A stretch of 64,000 nucleotides of DNA from Megachile rotundata (GCF_050947335.1 NC_134988.1:7068001-7132000); one strand, 5' to 3'; counted from the stretch's first letter, positions 1 to 12,600 are shown. The notes: generated by a model from the letters alone, not told the origin. Numbers and translations: made by a program.

Positions 1-300
1 TACTGTAAATATAGCGACGCTCTAATAGTAATTCTATAACTATAGTCACGCTATAATAACAACGCTATATGTTGTAGTGGTGCTATAATAACAATGACAT
101 AAGTATAGTAACCCTACAATAGTAGTGCTATAAATATAGCGACGCTTTAATAACTATGCTATAAAGTTACACTTTAATAGTAACTCGATATAATGGCAGT
201 TCAATAGCAATGCTACAAGTATAGTGGTTTAATAGCAATACTCTAAATATACTAACGCTTTAATAGCAATTCTATAACTATAGTGACGGTATAAATATAC
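1..300. repeat. Degenerate AT-rich minisatellite (CTATAATAG/AGTAAC type)
   Basis: Short units such as 'ctataatagtaac' and 'tataaatatagcgacgct' recur with many substitutions. The array runs off the left edge of the window. No coding pattern is visible. It is related in composition to the 170-bp array at 1110-2040. Confidence 0.75.
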
Positions 301-968
301 TATAAATATAGCAAACTGAGAATACAAATAACACAAAACAAATGAGTAATTTCTTAGGATGCAGTGAAATATCAATTTCAATTCAAGAGAAGAAAGAAAG
401 ACGTTAATCGATGGAGCCGCATTTACATACACGTCGTACCCAATCGATCGTTAATTCTGCAGTTAGTAGAAATTCGCTTCTTGCAACGAGTTCTACAGTT
501 CGATTCTACACAGAGGGCACATATAGATAATCAAGAAGTTTGTCACGAACGCGACCTATCGAATATATATGGATTCGTGGAAGGGTAACGAAGTTAAGGA
601 AACGCTGCTCGATCCTGGCTATCGGTCTACAAGGAAGCTACCGTTGGCCTAATTTGATCTCATTAGACCAAAAGACTGACGCTCGTAGCAGGAATTCCTT
701 GTGAATACCGAAGCACGAGTTTCAAGGTAGCGGAGCACCGGCAGAAAGCGAAAGACCATCTTTTTTCAACGGAGAAAATTGACTTTTCTCTAAAAGGATC
801 ATCTCTTCCTTTCCCTTCCCCTTCTAAAGCTTCGCTGACATCCAATAGAAGCTTTTGTAACGATCCGCCGTTTCATTTATAAATTGCCTCATTTCGTGTA
901 ATCAGTGTCTATTGCTTAGTATTAATTATAGTTTGCTATTATACGTCAAGCTGTGTAGTATAATGCTA
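301..968. other. Unique intergenic sequence
   Basis: This stretch is less repetitive and somewhat GC-richer around 360-860. Short open frames occur on both strands, but none shows a recognisable domain, splice-phase partner or coding-like third positions. I see no gene in it. Confidence 0.4.
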
Positions 969-1099
969 CAGACCTGGACAAACAGATAGCACATATAACC
1001 ATATAACAATTAGAATGGTGTGTATTACATTAAAAAATTTTAAGCAGTTTTAAAGAAATTAAAGATAGCACACATGTGCTATCTTTTTGTCCAGAACTG
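969..1099. mobile_element. 131-bp MITE with terminal inverted repeats and TA target-site duplication
   Basis: The left end 'CAGACCTGGACAAACAGATA' and the right end read in reverse, 'CAGTTCTGGACAAAAAGATA', form a terminal inverted repeat that continues through 'GCACAT'. Both ends are flanked by TA (967-968 and 1100-1101), the target used by Tc1/mariner transposases. The interior is AT-rich and non-coding. Next to the right end lies a perfect palindrome, two 12-nt arms around two bases (AAAGATAGCACA, CA, TGTGCTATCTTT). The parent transposase family is inferred from the TA site only. Confidence 0.8.
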
Positions 1100-1109
1100 T
1101 ATAATATTA

Positions 1110-2040
1110 TGCGAAAGACTTGTATTATGATATGACTATAGTAGAATTATAGCAAAGCATAATTGTAATGTGACTAATATAGTAAGGCTATAATGTATAG
1201 GTGTAGTAACATTTGTTAATGTCGTAACAACGATGCTTTAAGTATAGTAGTACTATAGTAAAGAATACGAATAGAGCATTATAGTAATTCTATAAGTCTT
1301 GTAATACTATAATAACAATACTATTAGTACAGTAGTGCAATTGTAATAAGTATAGCATGTATATTATAGTAATTCCATAAATGTAGTAACTCTAAAATAA
1401 CAATATTGTAAGCATAGTAGCAGTACAGTAAAGAGTGCAACGAGAGCATTATAGTAATTCTATAAGTCTTGTCACGCTAAAATATCAATACTATTAATAC
1501 AGTAGTAAAATTGTTATAAGTAAAGCAAGTGTATTATAGCAATTCTATAAATGTAGTAGCTCTATAATAACAATATTGTAAGTATAGTAGTACTATAATA
1601 ATGAATACAACTAGAGCATTATAGTAATTCTATAAGTCTTGTAACGCTATAATAACGATACTATTAGTACAGTAATACAATTGTAATAAGTACAGCAAGT
1701 GTATTATAGTAATTCTGTAAATGTAGTAGCTCTATAATAACAATATTGTAAGTATAGTAGTACTATAGTAATGAATACAACTAGAGCATTATAGTAATTC
1801 TATAAGTCTTGTAACGCTATAATAACGATACTATTAGTACAGTAATACAATTGTAATAAGTACAGCAAGTGTATTATAGTAATTCTGTAAATGTAGTAGC
1901 TCTATAATAACAATATTGTAAGTATAGTAGTACTATAGTAATGAATACAACTAGAGCATTATAGTAATATTATAAGTATTGCAGCGCTATAATGACGATA
2001 CTATTAGTACAATAGTGCGATCATAATACTGCAAGTATAT
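1110..2040. repeat. 170-bp tandem repeat, about five copies
   Basis: The landmark 'caatattgta' followed by 'agtatagtag' occurs at 1401, 1571, 1741 and 1911, an exact 170-bp spacing. Copies at 1571-1740 and 1741-1910 are nearly identical; earlier copies are more diverged. The unit itself is built from shorter 'attatagtaattctata' words. Non-coding. Confidence 0.85.
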
Positions 2041-2680
2041 TACAGGAATAATATTAACCCTTAACAATTGCACCTTATGAAAATACTGTAGACAACCCAA
2101 CTACACACTCTTGAAATATAACAGTTTGAAGAATAAAAATAGTAAAATACCAAAGAGCTTTCAAAGGTTTCTAACCAATAATAATACTGTATATACAACG
2201 ACGCTGTAAAAGAGTTACCTTAAGTAGTCGAAGTCAACAATGTAATGAACTACCTCCCAAACGAAAATCGATTCATTAAATATCCCCATGAATGTTTCCT
2301 CTTAAAAACTAATCCTTCGCCAGTGCCGGTGGTAAAAAATCAGGTCGTGAGAAGGATTGCTTGGCTCTAATAAGTCCAAAAAGAATGAGGCCAAGGAGGG
2401 ACCGAGTAAGAAATGGGCTGGATAGAAGGACCGAAGGAAAACGACAGCACGGAATTTTTAAATTATCTATTTTCTAATTTACTCAGTCCGTAAATAGAGC
2501 GGACATCTCGTTAACGCATTAATCTATTTGGTGTCTCGGGTACCTGCTTGCACTTTATACTGTAACACTTGCTTGTGAAATGTATCACTCTTGAGAATTC
2601 AATTAAGGTTCAGCTTCACTTATTTTTAATTATATCTTTACGACCAGGTGTCGTAACGACAGGTTTCAGTAGCAGGAAAT
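2041..2680. other. Unique intergenic sequence
   Basis: Mixed-complexity sequence without recognisable coding or RNA features. It separates the 170-bp array from the 30-bp array. Confidence 0.4.
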
Positions 2681-2689
2681 GTGCTGATG

Positions 2690-3400
2690 TAGTAAGACGT
2701 GGTATGCAGTGATATGCTGCTCGCGGGCATGATATGCAGTGATGTACAATGTGATAGGACACGATATGCAACGATATACTGTGGTAAGGATACGATATGC
2801 AATAATATGCTGTGGTAGGACACAATATGCAACGATATACTGTGGTAGGGATACGATATGCAATAATATGCTGTGGTAGGACACGATATGCAACGATATA
2901 CTGTGGTAGGGATACGATATGCAATGATATGCTGTGGTAGGACACGATATGCAACGATATACTGTGGTAGGGATACAATTTGCAATGATATGCTGTGGTA
3001 GGATATGATATGCAATGATATGCTGTGGTAGGACACGATATGCAACGATATACTGTGGTAGGGATACAATATGCAATGATATGCTGTGGTAGGATATGAT
3101 ATGCAATGACATGCCATGATAGGACACGATATGCAATTATGTGATGTGATAAGGGGCAATATACAGCAATATACTGTAAATAGATACGATATGCAACATT
3201 ATAATGTGGTACGATACGATATGTAATGATACGCCGTGGTAGGATAAGATATGCAATTATATGAAATGATAGGATATAATATACAGCGATATACTCTAAA
3301 TAGATACGATATGCAATAATATACTGTGGTAGGATACAGTGTGCAATGATATGCCTTGATAAAACACGATATGTTGCTATACACTATGACATGCTGTGGT
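2690..3400. repeat. 30-bp minisatellite (GATATGCAATGATATGCTGTGGTAGGAC type)
   Basis: Units of 30 bp such as 'gatatgcaacgatatactgtg' plus 'gtagggatac' repeat in the core (2760-3110), often as alternating 60-bp pairs, and decay toward 3400. Long minus-strand open frames here only read the repeat (ISLHIVSYH-type words) and are not treated as genes. Confidence 0.9.
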
Positions 3401-3599
3401 GTATTTTGTGTAGTGTTGTCCATTATCACTATACACCAGAAGGTGTTGTATTATATTGTGATATGCTACAGTGACTACTACATTGATGTCGTGTCATAGT
3501 ATCTTATGTTACACTAACATACTATATTGTGATATACAGCGTCATAATGTGTTGAGTAGTGACATGCAACGCTATATAATAATGTAGCCTCATACTTGT

Positions 3600-3930
3600 T
3601 ACTATTGGTCACGTACTACTGTGGCAATATAACATGATATGTCACCGCATGTCATTGCATGTGAGGACGTGTTATCACATATGTTATTACGTGTCGTTAT
3701 TAAATGTCACAACATATCACCACGTGTCACTGCACGTCACTACGTATCACTATATATGATGACGTGTTATCACATGTGTTGTCACTACACGTCACAATAT
3801 ATCACTGCATATCATTGCACGTCACTTCACGTCGCAGCATATGAAGACGTGTGATCACATGTCTTATCACGTATTGTCACTACATATCATAACATATCAC
3901 CGCATGTCACCGCATGTCATTTTAATACAA
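3600..3930. repeat. Degenerate 9-10-bp repeat (CATATCAC / CATGTCAC)
   Basis: Words such as 'catatcac', 'cacgtcac' and 'catgtcac' recur at roughly 9-10-bp spacing. The flank 3401-3600 is a decayed relative of the upstream array. Non-coding. Confidence 0.7.
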
Positions 3931-6694
3931 GTTTCTCAAATTGAATTACACCTAACTCTAGGTGTAACATATCATATCAGCATAATAGAAATAAGTTTTG
4001 GTAATATGACATTCGTCATACGAATGATGCAGGTCCTGTCACCTGACCCAACAAAGTTTCTAACCGATACAACACCGCAACACTAAATAAAGCAGGAAAG
4101 GAGAGCAATTTCCCGACAGTTCGTGACCAATTTGAGAATTCTCCCACGCTCGAGTAAACTAATTACTCTCTAATTGCGTTAATAAAACGTACCGCGGAAC
4201 TTTTATCGTTTCGTCGATCACGTTGCGATGTTGTTATATCATTCGCGAAAGAAATGACGGAGGCAGAGAGGATAGGGAAGGGTGGTTTAGGTGTGCGAAA
4301 TAATTTGTCACGCGATACGTTGAAGCGTGCTCCGCTGCAATTTCCGCGCTATAATTGCAACTGTTGCTCGAACATTTTAATTAGTAACGGCGCGCGATGA
4401 CTACGCGGTCGATGTTTAAATAATTGCTCCGCTTCATGACACGAGGAGACACGCGGTTTCTTCCGAAATTCGTTCGCATTTGCCAAATAATTCTGGAAAT
4501 TGGTTATGTCCGAACGTCAAACAACCTGCCGATACCCGGACAACAAGCACGACTGTTTCGCTCTGATCGTATTTCTGTCTCCACATCGATCCATTCTGGA
4601 GCACTCTAATTCCCTCGCAAAGCGTCCTCTTATTTCCTACTATCCCTCCATCAATCAGAACCGGAATCTCAAAGTTCCAACGGGTTCCTTCGGCAACAAT
4701 AACCGAGCCCGGAATTCGAATGCAACGAAGCGAGAATATTCCGTGACCAAACGACTCACCTGTCACCCTATCTTCCCGAATGCAAGAAAGAGAGGGGGGA
4801 GGAAGCGACAGAGTGACCACGACCCTTTCCATTTGCAAATGAAACGGCTACGCCGTTGATTTCAATCCGTGAAACCCAATCTCAGCTTTTCCATTGTAGC
4901 CCGACTTAAGCCGGCCAACTAGGCGTTTAATCTTAATCGATCTCTCGGAAGGCAGATGAATATCAGTGTCTCCTTTTCTAGTTTTCCCAGTGGCGTATCC
5001 TTCGCCCACCCAACGGATCTTGGCTTCCTTTCAGAGGGATCGTCTCGTTCCGCCCTCCTTTTCCCTCCTCTCGATTTCGTCACGCTCTATCTCTCCCTCC
5101 TTCCTCTTCGTTTGCTCTTAAATGCCCGGCTTCTCGTTCCCTTTTGCCGTCTTATCTTAATGGCTCGCCCCGGCAATCGAAAGTTTAGTTATTATCGTGG
5201 CCGTTGTCGCTCCGGTTCGCGAGCTGCCTGCCGGCGAATTCCATGAAAATATGGCGGTAGATAGGTCGCAGGAAATTGGCCGGTACGATGCGTATCCGAT
5301 TCCGCGACGACGCTTCCCGAGGTGCCGATCGTTGCCGAAGATTCGCCAGGAAACGATCCACGCTGAAAAGGAAAGTTGTATTGCGATCTGCCCGGATAAT
5401 GGACTTTACCGTGAGTTTTATCGTCACAGTGCTATAACACCTTCGATAGATTTGGTCCGCGCAGGATAATTCACAAGGAGTCGGAGGAATTCGGAAATGT
5501 ACACTTAAACTTAAATCAGTTTTGTTCAGACTGCATAAGTAGTTTTTGTATATGTTCGTGAAATACTGTCTCGGGGAGAGTGTTTGCTCTAGATTTAGTT
5601 AGGTAGATTACGTTAAGTATCATTTGTTACCTCCCGTATTTAATCATCTAAAGCGGCCTACCTGGAGGATGATGAATCGTAATGCAACCACACGGAAATT
5701 GAAATTTACGTATTCACAGAAACAGTATTATTAAAACTACGGACGTTTATGCATTACTGATATTGAGATGCGCAAAGTAAACATAAATCATGTAACCTAC
5801 AGACTGTACATCCACAGGTTACATGATTTATTTGCATCTCGCGAATACGTGGTACAGAAACGTAGTGTAGTAACAATAACGAACTATCGCAAATATAGGT
5901 GGAAGAAATTTTGTTCGAATGACCATTCGCGACAAATGTGGTAGAAATTTATTGGAAACATTCGCGTTAAGTGCAGGGACAAGCTCTTTACGAGTCTCCC
6001 CGTTACCATTTCGAGCATATTCGTAATGTAACCTCGGCACGCATTACCTTAAAACATTCAGCCTTGAACGTAACACCGTTTCCAGCATCGTGACATCCTC
6101 GTTACGCAGATTCCCTCGAAACTTAAAGTAACAACCCAGCCGGCTCCGAGCAACGTGCACCAACAAGCCACCGCTCGTAATTTCCGTCAGAGTTTTAACG
6201 TCGAGAGCTCCATTTCGCGTTTAACACACTAATTTCCCTGCATCCGAATATGCGACGTATCCGCGCCATCGCTGTAAACATGCCTCTTCAGTTTACCCGG
6301 CGTATACCTTCGCCATTACATCTGTTTTTGTCCGGAGCCTTAACGCGGTAATCTTAGTTACGCGTGAGAACGCGTGCACGTGCGGCGAGTGGACTTGTAA
6401 ATTGCACGGGGACTCCATCTTGACGGAACCAGCCGAGAAGATAAAATGGAGGATTTTCTTGCGCTCCTTTGTCCTTTTCCGCATCTGGAACTTCTGCGCT
6501 TATTTCTGAATACGTAATATTTTGTTCTATAATAATTCTAATTCTTACATTGTTCTTATAATGTACTTTGTTTCTGTTTATATAATTTCAGACGTTTTTT
6601 AATGCAGTCGAGGTTAGGGTATTTCATGTCTTAGCTCTGTTTGAGCCTCTGGGTCCTATCTTTTTAAACTGCATGAGACTCTAATTTCCTAATA
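3931..6694. other. Unique non-coding island, GC-richer at 4150-6480
   Basis: About 2.7 kb with no tandem repeat, including pyrimidine-rich and CpG-containing stretches (4700-5480 and 6040-6480). Several open frames of 60-134 codons overlap on both strands, but none has homology I recognise or plausible exon partners. It may hold regulatory sequence or an untranslated exon. I cannot assign a function. Confidence 0.4.
5765..5841. other. Imperfect hairpin / inverted repeat
   Basis: The left arm 'AAATCATGTAACCT' (5784-5797) is complementary to 'AGGTTACATGATTT' (5816-5829), with a loop of about 18 nt. After a left-side bulge of about 9 nt, 'gagatgc' pairs again with 'gcatctc'. The total span is about 77 nt, compatible with a small-RNA precursor or a tiny foldback element. 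Confidence 0.55.
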
Positions 6695-8225
6695 CACTGC
6701 GGTGCATAAATATAGCACCATCTACTATTTAAGTTGTTCTGTAATTCAGAGTTAAAATGCAAAAAATCAATTGCAAGAGATGAAATGGTTTGGGTCGCAA
6801 TAAATTTTATATTAAGTCTCATTGAAGTTGCTCTTCTATTAAAAACGATATAATCGAAAATGTGATTTTGGCTTGTTGCGTAACTATAGCACCAATGTCA
6901 TTAAATTAACTTCTCTCCATCCAGTTCAACTACAAACTCACTGAAGCTAAATAATTACATCCTTATTAAAATACAAATTAAAATTTGACAATACTCAAAT
7001 TTCTTGAACAATGCCACGTGGTAGATATTTGACCAAAGAGGAGAAGGGTCAAATTTTGGCGTTTAAGGAGGATAAAATTAGTGTTAGGGAAATTGCCCGT
7101 AGGCTAGGGATTTCAATAATGAAAAGGATGGTCCAAAGAAAAAATTGAGTCACCGTACGGAGCGAGCAATTCTAAAAGCAGCCAGTAACATCTAAAACAG
7201 CTGTAACCAAATTATAAAGGAAGTCAACTTAAATATTTCACGGTGGACAATACGTCGAGTTTTGAAAAGTAATCCCAACATGGAAAAGCAGAAATTAAAA
7301 TCTGCACCAAAACTTCTACCACGGCATAATTTTGCGAGGCTTGAATACGCTCGAGCGAACATGCATCGCGACTGGAAAAGCGAAAGTTAACCGTAGATGT
7401 CAAAATCTTTTTACACCAAATTACTTAAACTTCTATCACTGATAATAAGGTTATATTTTCGGATGAAAAAAAGGTTAATCTTGATGGTCCGGACGGCTAT
7501 AATTCATATTGGCGAGATCTCCGAAAAGAATCACAATACTTTTTAAAAAGAAATTTTGGCGGACGAAATCAAATTGGGGTGCCCTTTGCATTGATGGCAT
7601 GTTGTAACTGGCTTTATAAAATAATTTTATCAGACAATTTGTTACCTTTTATAAATGCACATGATGCAATTAATTGAACTTTCTAACAGGACAACCTTAT
7701 TGTACACACCAGTCGGAAGACAGTATCATGGTTGAAAAGAAAAAAAGTAATATTATTAAATGACCAACATGTACACCAGACAAAAACACGATGGAAAATA
7801 TTTGGGCCAATATTGTCTGAAAATTCATGACGAAAATCGACAGTATGAAAATATTTTAGAACCAAAAAACGCAATACTAAAAGCATGTAATGAAATTAGC
7901 CAACGAATTTTTCAAAAACTCATCGAGAGCATGCCAGATAGAATTTTCCAACTTATAACAAAACAAGGAGGCCCTACAAGTTATTAAAATCATATTTGTG
8001 TATACATATTTGACATTTATTCACATGGTGCTATAGTTATGCAACGATGACAAATTTTCATGTTATATTTTCTTATACATATAATAAAATAATATTAACA
8101 AATTTTTACTAAAGTTCATTGTTCACTATACCTTTCAATTTCGTATGGATGATTTTTATGTATTGTTATTTCAAAGTCAGTATCTACTAAAAATATAGGT
8201 GGTGCTATAGCTCTGTACCGCAGTG
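6695..8225 (+). mobile_element. Decayed Tc3-like (Tc1/mariner superfamily) transposon
   Basis: The left end 'CACTGCGGTGCATAAATATA' is matched in inverse orientation at the right end ('CACTGCGGTACAGAGCTATA' when reversed). A second inverted pair lies inside: 'gcgtaactatagcacca' near 6878 and its reverse near 8027. All four sites share ATAGCACCA, which fits the Tc3 design of two transposase-binding sites per long terminal repeat. A TA precedes the left end (6693-6694). On the right the TA is two bases away, so the duplication is imperfect. Total length is about 1.53 kb. It holds one broken transposase gene. Confidence 0.88.
7011..7987 (+). pseudogene. Tc3-like transposase pseudogene
   Basis: The frame starts at 7011 with 'MPRGRYLTKEEKGQIL' and a helix-turn-helix-like 'REIARRLGIS', then meets a stop near 7146. 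Homology continues in other frames. An 'APKLLPRHNFARLEYAR' block lies near 7305-7360, and the first catalytic Asp is in 'VIFSDEKK' near 7450. 'NLDGPDG' and 'YWRDLRKE' follow. The second Asp is in 'QDN' near 7690, the catalytic Glu region is 'MENIW' near 7795, and the C-terminus is 'SMPDRIFQLITKQGGP' ending with a stop at 7985-7987. Order and motifs match nematode Tc3 transposase. Several frameshifts and stops make it non-functional. Confidence 0.88.
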
Positions 8226-9556
8226 GATATCTCTAACTTTGACTCTAGTATCTCTCTAGACCTTACAGTCTCCCAAAATTGGAATTATGATGTCCTCTCC
8301 CTGGATCTATAACTCTAAACTCTGTGTCGTCATAAACTCTCTAGTCCTTCATATCCTGAAATTATATTTAAAATTTCCCTAAATGTTCCAATATCCGTGA
8401 CATGCATTCGTTCATCGTTAACCTACATAGCTATCTTTCCAAATATGTAATTACCAAAGTCATTCGGTGACCCACTTTCATCCGTCAGTGAAACATCTAA
8501 ATGACGCGTTCCTCATTAATCTATCCCATTCCAAAGTTTGAAGTTGATATTCTTGACGATACGGGGAACTCGTCGCGCAGATCGGGGAATCACTCAGTTG
8601 GCAACAATGCGAACGCGTACGTTTGATGATTCGTGGATAAACGGTGTCTGCAAACAAGTCGGTAATGAAATGTTCCCGCTGTTACCGCGACGAATGGTTG
8701 TCTGACAACATCAGCCCATTAAGAACAACTCATTACCGAGAAGACTGGCACGCTCGTCTGCCGGCTGAATCTCAAGAATCGATCGACGGCTCCTTCAGAG
8801 CCACGTTGATTCAGTGACAAGTTACACAGAGATTTTGGAAGAATCTGAAATTGGCGATGGTGAAAAGATACTCTTAACGCCCGGCGTGTCGACTGCGAGA
8901 TAACGTGGCTGAAGTTCTCCGTTTCGAGTACTCTCATCGGGAACTCTGAAATTCTCCGACAAAGTTCGATTTCCGTTCAAGTTCGCGGAACAAGTGCTTC
9001 ATGGTGGAAATCACTGAAAATTGTTGTTTTCTAAGAGTGTACTTGGTTAATTTTGCCTTGTGACGCGATCGTCTATTTAAGAACGCGGAACCAAACCGAC
9101 TAAACGAAAGAAAGAAGCGACTATGCGAAAGAGTGAACCGGATAGAAACTTCTCGTCGTGTGTTTGCATACGTTTCATAAGTATGGATCACGACAGATCC
9201 AATCACGTTACCGAGTTAATTACCGCAGCCTCGACGCGTGAAAATATTGAATTGTAAATTAAAAATTCTGAAGATCACGGAACTTTGATATCGAGGAAAG
9301 GATGTTTAATTCATTACCCTGAAGAGTTGGAAGTGGCTCGAAAGTGTTACGTACAATTACAGCACTCAATTTAAATTCACCAACTTCAGACCCATTAAAG
9401 ACTCGTTAACGTCAGGAATAAAATTACGCTTTAACACAGCATTTATTGATTCTGAAGTTGTCCCTTTCTTCCTGGAACAATTGACTTTTGTATCTCCGAC
9501 GAAAATCATTTAAATTATAGGTTACCCAGGGTAGGTTTTCTCGGTTAAATTCAAGC
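8226..9556. other. Unique intergenic sequence upstream of CFAP96
   Basis: This unique, moderately GC-rich stretch (8500-9230) lies directly 5' of CFAP96. It should contain the promoter and any 5' untranslated exon. I see no clear TATA box or conserved initiator, and no other gene. Confidence 0.4.
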
Positions 9557-9626
9557 ATGAGTAGAAAACGATTCGAGCCGGAGCCTCTGGGTCATCGATT
9601 TGGACGATCTGATCTTGATCGATTAG
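9557..9626 (+). CDS. CFAP96: CFAP96 exon 1 (start exon)
   Basis: Encodes residues 1-23 plus one nucleotide. The ATG at 9557 was chosen because the frame then reads 'SDLDRLG', matching the start of vertebrate CFAP96. The donor is TTAG|GTAATA. The leftover G joins 'GA' of exon 2 to make Gly. Confidence 0.85.
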
Positions 9627-12600
9627 GTAATATATTCCTTACTTTTCCGCTTTGGATTGAAACTGACTTTAACCCTATACCGTTTTCTGTTAGTTTGATA
9701 GAATACTTCTTTCTCGAAAATATTCTGAATAATCTGGTATATCTGTTTTGAGATGGATGTAACACTGTATCGTTTACTATTTCTTAATCTATAGCTGACG
9801 CACCTGTTGTGTCATTGAAACATTTCAATGGAAAATGCTTGACACATCTGGTGCGTCATTAAAGTATTTCAACGACCAGTGCATGACACACATGATGTGT
9901 CATTAAGTCATTTCAAGGGAGAATATATGACACACCTGATGCGTCATTAACTTATTTCAATGGGAAGTGCTTGACACACCTCGTGCGTCAGTAAGTTACT
10001 TTGATAATATATGCATTGAGCACTTGATGCATCATTAGGTTATTTAAATAGTAAATAACTTAACACACCTATTGCGTCATTAACTGATTTCAATGAAAAA
10101 TATATGACACACATGATGCGTCATTAACTTATTTCAATGGGAAGTGCTTGACACCTGGTGCGTCAATAAGTTACTTTGATAGGATGTGCATGACGCACTT
10201 GATGTATCATTATGTTATTTAAATGAAAAGTGTATGACACACCTGGTGCGTCGTTACTTTCGAAACGAATATGTTTGAGACATCTAATACGTCACAAACT
10301 ATATTGACTATATATTTATAGCATATAAGTGACGCACCAAATGCGTCATTGAGCATTTTCAATAAAAAATACATAACGTATGTTTTCAGCCACAAATATG
10401 TTTCTTTCTGATTTCGTATATTTAAAGGATACTTTCATGACCCAAATCCGGCACCCTTCGACAAGTATCAGGGAGTACCATTCAGATTCCGACAAGGAAT
10501 CGAAAAAGGGCGTCAAATACTCGCGGGACCTCCTTCCAAGTTATTCGAGGAGAAATTCGTGAGAATATTCGATGGAGAGGCACTGTATGAGCCATGGCGT
10601 TTCGAGGCGGCAGAAAGGGTAATCGTGATACAATATTGTTCGAACAGTTCATGAAATGTTAACCTTCATTTGAGATAAAAAAAAAATAAACATTTTTGCA
10701 GTTCTACTTTGATTGTTAATGAAGCAACCCTGATACATCCAACGTTTCGCAGTTGGAGCGAGAACAGGCAAAACTTGGAAGTCACATGTTGCCACCGTCA
10801 CCTGCCAAGAAACATGCGACACCTGGTGATTGGTATGGATGTTTCGAGAAAATCCCTCATTTCAGTCCAGCCTTGAGGCCAACAAAAAGGAAGGAACCTG
10901 AATTACCTAATGCAAAGATCAAACCTAACCCAAAAGGAGGCCCGGGTTATCCTGATATTTGTCTGAGTCGATTTCCAGAATATAGTTATAATCCTTATGA
11001 CCCTCCAAAGAGACGTCAAAGAGGTATAGTAAATTTTAGAGCAATATATTATTTCTTATTTTCTTTATTTTAACTATTAGTTAACTATTTTATTGGTGAC
11101 TGAATTGTGAAGCGAAGGTTAGGGTATAATTACAGGTTAGGATTATTGAAGATTAGAAATATTGAAATATTGAAAATTAGAAAAGTCAGGATTGCGGAGG
11201 TTTAAGGTTATTCAAAATTAAGATTAATGGAGGTTAGGACTATCGAAAGTTATGTTAGGTTAAGATTATTGAAGATTATGATTACTGAAGGTTATGTTAA
11301 GATTATCGCAGATTAAGGTTACTGAAGGTTAGGTTAAGATTATTGTAGATTAAGGTTACTGAAGGTTAGGTTAAGATTATTGAAGATTATGATTACTGAA
11401 GGTTAGGTTAAGATTATTGATGATTAAGATTGCTGAAGGTTAGGTTAAGATTCTTGAAGATTAAGATTATTAGAGGTTAGGTTAAGATTATTGAAGATTA
11501 TGATTACTGAAGGTTAGGTTAAGATTATTAAAGATTAAGATTGCTGAAGGTTAAGTTAAAATTATTGAAGATTAAGATTGCTGAAGGTTAGGTTAAGATT
11601 ATTGTAGATTAAGGTTACTGAAGGGTAGGTCAAGATTATTAAAGATTAAGATTGCTGAAGGTTAAGTTAAAATTATTGAAGATTAAGATTGCTGAAGGTT
11701 AGGTTAAGATTATTGTAGATTAAGGTTACTGAAGGGTAGGTCAAGATTATTGAAGATTAAGATTACTGAAGGTTAGGTCAAGATTATTGAAGATTAAGAG
11801 TACTGAAGGTTGAATTAAGATTATTGAAGATTATGATTACTGAAGGTTATGTTAAGATTATTGAAGATTAAGATTACTAAAGGTTAGGTTAAGATTATTG
11901 ATGATTAAGATTGCTGAAGGTTAGGTTAAGATTCTTGAAGATTAAGATTATTAGAGGTTAGGTTAAGATTATTGAAAATTATGATTACTGAAGGTTAGGT
12001 TAAGATTATTAAAGATTAAGATTGCTGAAGGTTAGGTTAAGATTCTTGAAGATTAAGATTATTAGAGGTTAGGTTAAGATTATTGAAGATTAATATTACT
12101 AAAGGTTAGGATTGTTGAAAGTTAGGTTAGCATTATTGAAGGTTAATACTCCAACTGACCCAATTTAACCTAACTCAAATAAGCAAGCAATCAAATGCTT
12201 CTTTCATATCAACCTTAAAACTCGCACTGCATCCAACATAACCTACAAAACGCAAACAATTAAACATCGCATCACATTCTACTACATAAAAATATTTGAC
12301 ACAGTATCGCGATATTATCCGAGTTTTAATTCGCAGTTTCCCAGTCACTGTTCTTGTTCCTCACCTTTTTTGTTCATTATCCTTTTCTGTCCACGACAGA
12401 CAATATTGCCGGGCAAGAAAGTAATATAAAGAGAGCTCGTAACACGAAAGAAGATTGGGGACCGCTTTTCCCACTGTCCTTTTTTTCTCCGCTAGAATTT
12501 TGTTTCCCAAGCCAGCACAACTAATTACATTCTTGTCGTAAGAAACGTTGGGAAATGAAAGCTTATTATATTTAGACACTTCTCCGTTCTTTCCTTTTTT

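Noticed and set aside
2616..3159. Three overlapping minus-strand frames of 120-173 codons
   Set aside because: All read the 30-bp GATATGCAA minisatellite.
4424..4859. Overlapping frames of 61-134 codons in the GC-richer island
   Set aside because: Frames on opposite strands overlap fully, with no recognisable domain or exon partners.
7760..7987. 75-codon frame as a separate small protein
   Set aside because: It is the C-terminal piece of the broken Tc3-like transposase.
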